Source: CAYGAW01 sp964347945
GTDB lineage: Bacteria; Chloroflexota; Anaerolineae; UBA7937; B3-Chlor
Direction: 5' to 3'
Length of the DNA: 21,247 bases
NCBI GenBank assembly: GCA_964347945.1
Contig: CAYGAW010000004.1
Location: 1-21,247 of the forward strand
Shown here: in pieces, positions 14,928-21,247 of the stretch
Layout: each line of letters begins with the position of its first letter
How positions within the stretch are numbered: position 1 is the stretch's first letter
The notes under the pieces: generated by a model
Database searches by the model: none
What the model saw: the letters and a program-made list of their open reading frames with translations, nothing else
Told to the model about the DNA's origin: nothing
Made by a program: the position numbers and the translations under genes

Positions 14928-16649
14928 CTACCCTCTGAGCTTCTCTGTTGCCTCCTGGTCTATCTGCATAGTGCCTGGGTCCACCACTACCTTGTAGTCC
15001 TCCCGCGCGCTCTCCAGAGTGACTTTTCCATCTCTGACATCTTGGAGCAGCGACTCCGGATCACGTTCCAAGGGATCGCCGTAGCCACCCGCGCCCGGAA
15101 GTCGCAAGCTAACCACATCGCCTGTGTTGAGGACATCCAGTCCCTTGGACTTGAGCGGTTTTTGCTGTGGTGTATCGGGGTTGAGGATGAACTTGCCCTT
15201 GCTCCCTTCCTGGCCCCCAAAGAGGCCGAACGCACCGAACTTCTGGCGGTCACCGTAACGCGCCAAAGAGACGTTGTCGGTCAGCACCTCGATGTCGCGA
15301 CGCACCGTCAGTCCACCGCGGTACTTGCCAGCCCCGGCGGAGTCCGGAATGAATTCGTATTTCAGGATACGAACCGGATACTCCAGTTCGACCGCCTCAA
15401 TAGGCGTGTTCTTGAACCGCGCCAAATGGGAGTCCTGGCCGTCCCTACCATCCTTGGTGGGTCTGGCACCTGCGCCGCCACCTTGAATATCGATGTACAC
15501 AAAGCGCTTGCCCGTCTTGGGGTGGTATCCGCTGAACCCACAGTTGGTGATCTGACCGTGGCAGCCAGCCTGCACCCCGTCGGGTACCGCCTTGGACAAC
15601 GCCAGCATCATTGCCTCGGCGATCTTCTGCGACGTATTGGTCCGGGCACCCACCGCTGCAGGCATTCTAGGATTGACGATCAGTCCCTCCTCAGCCTCCA
15701 CCGTGAACGGGCGGTAGCACCCAGAATTGGGAGGGACATGGGGGTCGATGACGGCGATGAGGGCGTAGTAAACAGCGGCGTGGACAGTGGCCAAGGGGCA
15801 GTTGATGTTTCCCTTCACCTGCTTCGCTGTCCCATCGAAGTCGACAACCACCTCGTCGCCCCTCTTATGGATGTTCACCTGCAATTTGATGGGCTCATCA
15901 GTCTGACCATCATCGTCGATCCAGTCCACGCCGGAGTAGGTGCCGTCTGGGATCTTCCCTAGCCCAGCCCGGATGCGGCTCTCCGAATAGTCCAGCAGCA
16001 TCTCCTGGCACTTCTGAACAACGTCGATACCGTACTTGTCGAAGATGTCCTTTAGCCGCTGAACACCCACGAAGTCGGCCGAAGCCTGAGCTCGGATGTC
16101 TCCGAGCGTCTTGTCGGGTACCCTGATGTTGTTCTCCAGGATGCCAAAGAGCTCGAGATCTTCCTTCCCTTTCTTATATAGCTTGACCATAGGGAAGCGC
16201 AGGCCCTCCATATAGATCTCCGTCAGCCCGCCCGCGGTCCCGCCGGGGACCGCACCGCCCATATCTGAGTGATGCGCGATACTCCCAGTGAAACCTACCA
16301 ACTCACCATCGTAGTGGGCCGGCGCGAAGGTAACCATGTCCATGACGTGCTGGCCGCCGGCATAGGGGTCGTTGAACATGATCAGATCGTCCGCGTCGAG
16401 ATCCTCGGGCTTGTACCTCTCGACAAGGGCGCGCATACCAAGCTCGAATCCCGTGAGCAGCATCGGCGCGTGGTGAGCCTGCGCGATCGTATTGCCATAG
16501 CGATCGAACACCGAGCACGTCATGTCCTCGATCTCCTTGATAACGGTCGAGCGAGCCGTGCGCACCAGCGTGCGACCCATCTCATCAGCCGCCTGTTCCA
16601 TAGCATAACGGATGACCTGCATGGTGATGGTATCGGCCTTATAAGGCAT
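14928..16649 (-). CDS. Hydantoinase B/oxoprolinase family subunit
   Basis: 573 residues, full length for HyuB-type subunits. Probable metal-site residues lie in F-N-D-P-Y-A-G-G-Q-H-V-M-D (Asp94, His101, Asp104) and A-H-H-S-D-M-G-G (His126, His127, Asp129). The C-terminus has the glycine-rich L-P-G-A-G-G-Y-G-D-P signature of the family. An AGGAGGT lies 5 nt before the ATG. It pairs with the HyuA-like ATPase encoded 38 nt upstream. Members hydrolyse cyclic amides with ATP (hydantoin, 5-oxoproline) or carboxylate ketones (acetone and acetophenone carboxylases). Beside a Mo hydroxylase, a mutase and CoA transferases, hydrolysis of the lactam ring of 2-oxo-indoleacetate is proposed, as suggested for the indoleacetate cluster of denitrifiers. 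Carboxylase activity cannot be excluded. Confidence 0.92.
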   Translation of the reverse strand: MPYKADTITMQVIRYAMEQAADEMGRTLVRTARSTVIKEIEDMTCSVFDRYGNTIAQAHHAPMLLTGFELGMRALVERYKPEDLDADDLIMFNDPYAGGQHVMDMVTFAPAHYDGELVGFTGSIAHHSDMGGAVPGGTAGGLTEIYMEGLRFPMVKLYKKGKEDLELFGILENNIRVPDKTLGDIRAQASADFVGVQRLKDIFDKYGIDVVQKCQEMLLDYSESRIRAGLGKIPDGTYSGVDWIDDDGQTDEPIKLQVNIHKRGDEVVVDFDGTAKQVKGNINCPLATVHAAVYYALIAVIDPHVPPNSGCYRPFTVEAEEGLIVNPRMPAAVGARTNTSQKIAEAMMLALSKAVPDGVQAGCHGQITNCGFSGYHPKTGKRFVYIDIQGGGAGARPTKDGRDGQDSHLARFKNTPIEAVELEYPVRILKYEFIPDSAGAGKYRGGLTVRRDIEVLTDNVSLARYGDRQKFGAFGLFGGQEGSKGKFILNPDTPQQKPLKSKGLDVLNTGDVVSLRLPGAGGYGDPLERDPESLLQDVRDGKVTLESAREDYKVVVDPGTMQIDQEATEKLRG

Positions 16650-16687
16650 GGAGTACCTCCTAGGGTCGAAAGTGACTACATCTCTGG

Positions 16688-18742
16688 TTACGACAGAGGG
16701 ATGACGATGTTGCCAAACTCGTCCACCGTACCCTCGACGCCGGGGGTGATCACAGTTGTGGATGCAATCTCCTCGATCAACGCTGGGCCCTTCACCACAG
16801 ACCCCGGGCGCAAGAGTGCACGGTCGTAGATCGCCGTGTCGATGAAGCCCTCTGTGGGGAAATGGACTGGACGGGTGCCTTTGCGAGCGACGTCAGCGTC
16901 ACCACCTGCACCCCCGGTGTGGGCCAGAGAGACCGCTGGCACCTTGCCAATGGCCGCGAGCCGCAAGTTGACAAACTCGACCCTCTCGTCCACAGAGCCG
17001 TAGGCGTAGATGCGGTGATGCAAGTCGTGGAAGAGATCTACGATCTCTCTGATATCCTCACGTGTCAGATTCTCCTTCCGCTTCACTGGGGTGCTAAGCT
17101 CGTACGACTGGCCTTCGTACCGCAGGTCGGCCGACCAGAGAACCTCGATCTGATCTTCAGGCACGTTCTGAGACTTCAGTTGGGCTCTGCCCATCGCCTC
17201 CAGCCCCTTGAAGTTCGCCAATAGCTCCTCTGGCGCCAGTTCCTCCTCGTTCTTGGCCACCGTGGATGCGTAATCATAGCGCGTATTGGCGACGAGAAGC
17301 CCTACTGCCGAGAAAGTACCGGCATACGGAGGCACGACCACCCTCTTCATGTCCAGGTCTTGTGCTAGTTCCACAGCGTGCAGCGGCCCTGCGCCGCCGA
17401 AGGGCAATAGGGCAAACTCCCGCACATCATACCCTTTTTCGGTCGAGTTCACGCTGATCGCCCGCTCCATGTTGGCGTTGACCACACGGATTATGCCACT
17501 GGCAGCCTCCTCAAGGGAGACTCCCAGAGGGTCAGCTAAGTGGTGCTTGACGGCCTTCTCCGCCAGTTCAGGGTACAGCTCCATCTCCCCGCCCAGGAAG
17601 TAGTCGGCATTGAGCCGCCCCAACACCAGATTGGCGTCGGTGACGGTCGGCAAATCGCCTCCCAACCCGTAGCAGGCCGGGCCTGGATCAGATCCCGCAC
17701 TCTCGGGCCCCACGTTCAGCGCTCCGCCCTCATCGATCCAGGCCAAGCTTCCTCCTCCGGCGCCGATGGCTTGCACATCCAGGATGGGTATCTTGACTGG
17801 GAAGCCCTCGAACTGGCTCTCAGGCGCCACCCGAGGCTCCCCTCCGTCAATGACCCCAACGTCGAAGCTGGTGCCACCCATGTCCACGCTGATCACCCGC
17901 TCGTTGCCCGTCAGACGACCCACGTATGCGGCGGCCAGAGCGCCACCAGCCGGGCCCGAATTGACGATGTTCACGGCTCGATGTTTGGCCATCTCCGTGG
18001 TCATCGAGCCGCCGCTGGCCTGCATGATGCGCAGATCAACGTCGCCATATCGCTCCCGCAGCTGTCCCTCTAGGTTGTCCAGGTAGCGCTCCACCACCGG
18101 GGCCAAGTACGCATTGATGACTGTCGTCGAGGTGCGCTCGAACTCGCGGAACTCAGGAGCAATCTCGGAAGAGATGGATATCGCTACCTCGGGGAACATC
18201 TCCTGGCAGATTTGCCGCACACGTTCCTCATGGGAAGGATTGCGGAAGCTGAAGAGAAAGGCGATGGCTATGGACTCCACCTCCTGCTCCTTGAGGAAAC
18301 GCACGGCCTCGCCAGCCGATTGCTCATCGAGGGGTACCGCCACCTGCCCATCCGCGCCGACTCGCTCCTTCACGTCTAGTCGCAGGTACCGTGGTACAAG
18401 GGGCATGGGTGTGTCGACGAAGATGTCATACAGACCAGCCGCAGGGCGTTCGATACGACCTATCTCCAGTACGTCCCGCATACCCTGCGTGGTGAGCAGT
18501 CCCGTTCGCGCCCCCTTGCGTTCGATGAGGGCGTTGGTGCCAATCGTCGTACCGTGCACCATGTAGTCAACCTGGTCGAAGGTAGAACCAACCATGCCCA
18601 GCATCTTGTCGATACCGGTGATCACGCCCTCCGCGAGATCTTCGTGGGTGGTCAGCACCTTGGTGTAATGAATCTCACCGGTGACATCGTCGATCAGCAC
18701 GATATCGGTGAAGGTCCCTCCGACGTCGATGCCAATGCGCAT
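16688..18742 (-). CDS. Hydantoinase A/oxoprolinase family ATPase subunit
   Basis: 684 residues, full length for HyuA-type subunits. The actin-like ATPase fold is shown by D-V-G-G-T-F-T-D at 6-13, V-H-G-T-T-I-G-T-N-A-L-I-E-R-K-G, N-S-G-P-A-G-G, a second phosphate loop V-D-M-G-G-T-S-F-D-V, and the family segment G-A-G-G-G-S. GGAGGA lies 9 nt before the ATG at 18742. It activates the carbonyl of the substrate at ATP cost while the B subunit completes hydrolysis or carboxylation. The operon order CoA transferase, A, B, V4R is tight; the 93-bp gap upstream (18743-18835) shows nothing recognisable. Confidence 0.93.
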   Translation of the reverse strand: MRIGIDVGGTFTDIVLIDDVTGEIHYTKVLTTHEDLAEGVITGIDKMLGMVGSTFDQVDYMVHGTTIGTNALIERKGARTGLLTTQGMRDVLEIGRIERPAAGLYDIFVDTPMPLVPRYLRLDVKERVGADGQVAVPLDEQSAGEAVRFLKEQEVESIAIAFLFSFRNPSHEERVRQICQEMFPEVAISISSEIAPEFREFERTSTTVINAYLAPVVERYLDNLEGQLRERYGDVDLRIMQASGGSMTTEMAKHRAVNIVNSGPAGGALAAAYVGRLTGNERVISVDMGGTSFDVGVIDGGEPRVAPESQFEGFPVKIPILDVQAIGAGGGSLAWIDEGGALNVGPESAGSDPGPACYGLGGDLPTVTDANLVLGRLNADYFLGGEMELYPELAEKAVKHHLADPLGVSLEEAASGIIRVVNANMERAISVNSTEKGYDVREFALLPFGGAGPLHAVELAQDLDMKRVVVPPYAGTFSAVGLLVANTRYDYASTVAKNEEELAPEELLANFKGLEAMGRAQLKSQNVPEDQIEVLWSADLRYEGQSYELSTPVKRKENLTREDIREIVDLFHDLHHRIYAYGSVDERVEFVNLRLAAIGKVPAVSLAHTGGAGGDADVARKGTRPVHFPTEGFIDTAIYDRALLRPGSVVKGPALIEEIASTTVITPGVEGTVDEFGNIVIPLS

Positions 18743-18835
18743 GCTCTTCTATCCTCCACTTCGTACGTTGGTCATTGGCGGCCCGGAGAGCGCGGTCGGC
18801 TGTCCCATCATCCCCTGCTGGCCCTGACTCATCTG

Positions 18836-20047
18836 CTAAACAATCACTCCCTCTTGCCGCAGGCTGGCCACTCTCTGCCGCGAATAGCCCAGGACGTCAC
18901 TCAACACCTCTTCGGTGTGCTGGCCGCGCAGTGGCGCAGGCCTTAGAGCCTGGTCAGCTTGTGGAGAAGTCTTGACCGGGTTGCCTATGGAGCGCAACAG
19001 GCCGGCTCTGGGATGGTCCACGTTCACCACCATGTCGCGGGCCACCACCTGAGCATCGGCGAAGACGCGGTCCAAAGTGTTGATGGGGCTGCAAGGCACC
19101 CCTGCCTCGGACAGTAGACTCAGCCATTCGTCGCCCGGCTTGGTAAGGAGAATCTCTTCCAAGATCGGGATCAGTTCCTCACGATGTTCCCTTCGACGAT
19201 CGTTGTCGGCGAAACGTGAGTCGTCGACTAGGTCCTCAACGCCGAGCACGGTACAGAACGAACGCCAGAACTTCTCCACGAAAACAGCAACCACGATGTA
19301 GATGTCCTTGGTGGCAAATGCTTGGTAGGGCACTACTGATTGATGGGCGGAGCCGATAGGACCCGGCACCTCGCCGTCGATCAGATAATACTGACCGACA
19401 TAGGTCAACAACGAGACCAGGCAATCCGTGAGACTGATGTCGATGCGGCGGCCCTTTCCGGTCTTCTCCCGAGCGTACAACGCTGCGGAGATGGCAAATG
19501 CGCAGAAGAGACTGCCTCCCAAGTCTCCGATGGGGATCCCCATACGTACCGGCGGGCGACCAGGCTCACCAGTGATGCTCATCGCTCCACTAATGGCCTG
19601 TACGGAAAGGTCGAAGGCGGGGCGATCCCTGTAGGGGCCTGTCTCACCGAACCCCGTGAGGGAACAGTAGATGATGCGAGGATTGACTTCCTTGAGGGTC
19701 TCGTAGCCGCAACCCAGCTTCTCCATCGTGCCGGGTCGGAAGCTGTTGAAGACCACATCTGAGATCTTCACCAAGTCATAGAGAACTCGGCGACCGGCCT
19801 CTCGGCGAAGATCGAGAGCCACACTTCGCTTGTTACGATTGATGCCCAGGAAGTAGCCGCTCTCGCCCTCGACGAACGGCGGCCCTATTTGTCTGGTGGG
19901 ATCTCCCCTTTGCGGCTCCTCGATCTTGATCACCTCGGCTCCGAGGTCGGCCATTAGCATGGAGCCATATGGCCCTGCGAGCATCTGGGTGAGGTCAACT
20001 ATGCGCACGCCTGACAGCAAAGGGCTGGAAATCTCCTTTCTCGTCAA
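18836..20047 (-). CDS. Family III (CaiB/BaiF) CoA transferase, canonical type
   Basis: 403 residues from a TTG at 20047. The family fold is plain: G-V-R-I-V-D-L-T-Q-M-L-A-G-P-Y at 13-27, L-G-A-E-V-I-K-I-E-E-P near 35-45, N-R-N-K-R-S-V-A-L-D-L at 70-80, and catalytic Asp175 in G-I-P-I-G-D-L-G-G-S. The start is uncertain: the TTG at 20047 has no nearby ribosome site, whereas AAGGAG lies 12 nt before a second in-frame TTG at 20020, which gives a family-like start just before L-S-G-V-R. It follows the mutase by 33 nt, so it probably makes the mutase substrate, for example 2-aminophenylsuccinyl-CoA (inference). It is clearly a different subgroup from the second CoA transferase of the window (4459-5652). 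Confidence 0.93.
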   Translation of the reverse strand: MTRKEISSPLLSGVRIVDLTQMLAGPYGSMLMADLGAEVIKIEEPQRGDPTRQIGPPFVEGESGYFLGINRNKRSVALDLRREAGRRVLYDLVKISDVVFNSFRPGTMEKLGCGYETLKEVNPRIIYCSLTGFGETGPYRDRPAFDLSVQAISGAMSITGEPGRPPVRMGIPIGDLGGSLFCAFAISAALYAREKTGKGRRIDISLTDCLVSLLTYVGQYYLIDGEVPGPIGSAHQSVVPYQAFATKDIYIVVAVFVEKFWRSFCTVLGVEDLVDDSRFADNDRRREHREELIPILEEILLTKPGDEWLSLLSEAGVPCSPINTLDRVFADAQVVARDMVVNVDHPRAGLLRSIGNPVKTSPQADQALRPAPLRGQHTEEVLSDVLGYSRQRVASLRQEGVIV

Positions 20048-20080
20048 CGGGCTGCGGCGCCACGACTCGCTCCACCGGAC

Positions 20081-21247
20081 CTACAGCCCGACGGGCTCTT
20101 TAAACTCGCCGAAGACGTTCTTAAGCACCCGGGTCATCTCGCCAACGGTAGCATAGGCGCGCACAGCCTCCATGATGTACGGCATGAGGTTCTCCTTCTC
20201 CTCAGACGCTCGTCGCAAGCTCTCCAAAGTCTCAGCGACTTTGGCCCCATCTCGCTGGACCCTCAGTTCGTTCAGCCTCTGAACCTTCTCCTCGGCTTGT
20301 TCAGGCACGTACTCATGGAGCTCAACATCCCGCTCTTCCTCTTCGATGCGATACTTGTTCACCCCGACCTTGACGATTTCGCCTTTCTGGATCCCTTGCT
20401 CATGGAGATAGGCCTGGCGCGCCACGCCCCGCTGGATGTGTCCCTCGCTGATGGCCTTGACGATGCCGCCCAGGGTATCCACCCTCTCCATCTCTTCAAC
20501 GATCTCTTGCTCCAGGTCGGTTGTGAGACGCTCGATGTAGTAGGAGCCAGCGAGGGGATCAACGGTATCGCAGAGTCCCATCTCCTCGACGAGGATCTGC
20601 ATGGTGCGCAGACCGATCAAGGCAGCTTTCTCCGTCGGAATGGTGTACGCCTCGTCATAAGTGCAGAGGGCCATGGTTTGGGTACCACTGAGGGCGGAGA
20701 CGAGAGCGTAATATGCGCCCCGCACGATGTTGTTCTCCGGCTGCTCAATAGTGAGGCCACCGCCACCACCACCGGCGATCATCTTCATCTGCATGGCCTT
20801 CGGATCGCTGGCTCCGAACTTCTCCCGAACGATTCTCGCCCACAGGCGACGAGCCGCCCGAAACTTGGCTACCTGCTCGAAGATGTTGCCCCAAATGTCG
20901 AAATTGAAGGACAGGCGAGCCACGAAGTCATCGACATCCACGCCCCGGTCCCGCACATGTTCGATGTATGCTGAGGCGATGGCATAGGCGTAGGCGATTT
21001 CCTGCACTGGATTGGCTCCGGACTCACGTATGTGATATCCACATACGCTCACTGGATAGTAGTATGGAACTTCGTTCGCGCAGAACTCTATGGTGTCGCC
21101 GATGAGCCGAATGGAAGGCTCCACCGGAAAGATCCACGTCCCCCGTCCGACGTACTCCTTCAAGATGTCATTCTGAGCTGTGCCCCGAAGCACCTTCAAC
21201 GGCACGCCCTGCTTCTCGGCAACCACGAAGTACATAGCCATCATGAT
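20081..21247 (-). CDS. Adenosylcobalamin-dependent acyl-CoA mutase, large (substrate-binding) subunit, 5' part outside window
   Basis: The frame is open to the window edge, so the N-terminal part of the TIM barrel is missing. Numbered from the Met at 21244, the visible part aligns well with methylmalonyl-CoA mutase: G-T-A-Q-N-D-I-L-K-E (Gln24 = Gln197), Arg34 (= Arg207), C-G-Y-H (Tyr70/His71 = Tyr243/His244) and A-R-L-S-F (Arg110/Ser112 = Arg283/Ser285). It ends V-G-E-M-T-R-V-L-K-N-V-F-G without a B12-binding domain, so a separate small subunit is needed and is not in the window. The normally conserved H-S-Q-T-(S/A)-G segment is replaced by M-I-A followed by six glycines (155-163). The S-L-H-T-N segment becomes T-M-A-L-C (190-194). 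The active site therefore differs from methylmalonyl-CoA mutase. A carbon-skeleton mutase for an aryl- or alkylsuccinyl-CoA is the likely role. Confidence 0.9.
   Translation of the reverse strand: MMMAMYFVVAEKQGVPLKVLRGTAQNDILKEYVGRGTWIFPVEPSIRLIGDTIEFCANEVPYYYPVSVCGYHIRESGANPVQEIAYAYAIASAYIEHVRDRGVDVDDFVARLSFNFDIWGNIFEQVAKFRAARRLWARIVREKFGASDPKAMQMKMIAGGGGGGLTIEQPENNIVRGAYYALVSALSGTQTMALCTYDEAYTIPTEKAALIGLRTMQILVEEMGLCDTVDPLAGSYYIERLTTDLEQEIVEEMERVDTLGGIVKAISEGHIQRGVARQAYLHEQGIQKGEIVKVGVNKYRIEEEERDVELHEYVPEQAEEKVQRLNELRVQRDGAKVAETLESLRRASEEKENLMPYIMEAVRAYATVGEMTRVLKNVFGEFKEPVGL

Noticed and set aside
15042..15962. 306-codon open frame on the plus strand
   Set aside because: Antisense to the well-supported hydantoinase B gene, with no domain and no promoter or ribosome site.

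Overview
The window is a dense block of 17 genes, all on the minus strand. It is visibly GC-rich (not computed). Shine-Dalgarno sites of the GGAGG type and several ATGA stop/start overlaps point to a bacterium. Enzyme content points to an anaerobe: a ferredoxin-linked 2-oxoacid oxidoreductase, two molybdenum hydroxylase systems, one of them like 4-hydroxybenzoyl-CoA reductase, a B12-type acyl-CoA mutase and family III CoA transferases. Anaerobic Chloroflexota or Desulfobacterota are possible hosts, but I cannot fix the phylum from this sequence. No rRNA, tRNA, CRISPR array, insertion sequence, transporter or DNA-binding regulator was recognised.

Layout in the direction of transcription (high to low coordinates). 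Block A (21247-14419): mutase large subunit (cut by the window edge), CoA transferase, hydantoinase/oxoprolinase A and B subunits, and a small V4R sensor-like protein. A 273-bp gap follows (14146-14418) with a good sigma70-like promoter, a palindrome at the predicted start site, a direct repeat and hairpins. Block B (14145-1): TrpB2-type tryptophan synthase beta chain, an SbnI-like free-serine kinase (ParB fold), IorA and IorB, a three-subunit molybdenum hydroxylase (FAD, 2Fe-2S, Mo), a second CoA transferase, an aromatic/histidinol-phosphate-type aminotransferase, two tandem acyl-CoA dehydrogenases, and a 4-hydroxybenzoyl-CoA-reductase-type beta subunit that runs off the window start.

Working model (inference). 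The set resembles the anaerobic indoleacetate pathway described in Azoarcus/Aromatoleum: Mo-dependent hydroxylation to 2-oxo-indoleacetate, ring opening by a hydantoinase-like enzyme, CoA transfer, B12-dependent rearrangement and acyl-CoA dehydrogenation towards 2-aminobenzoyl-CoA. Here it has a tryptophan entry: aminotransferase (Trp to indolepyruvate) and IorAB (indolepyruvate to indoleacetyl-CoA). There may also be an indole entry: the SbnI-like kinase could make O-phosphoserine and TrpB2 could condense it with indole to give tryptophan. The HCR-like enzyme could act near the end, perhaps reductively deaminating 2-aminobenzoyl-CoA. The hydratase/hydroxyacyl-CoA dehydrogenase, the thiolase, the mutase B12 subunit and the other HCR-like subunits are not in the window.

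The most unusual details are the kinase-TrpB2 pair, two acyl-CoA dehydrogenases that both lack the usual catalytic glutamate, a mutase whose conserved HSQT(S/A)G-type segment is replaced by six glycines, and a stand-alone V4R protein whose C/E/C/C spacing matches the zinc site of phenol sensors.
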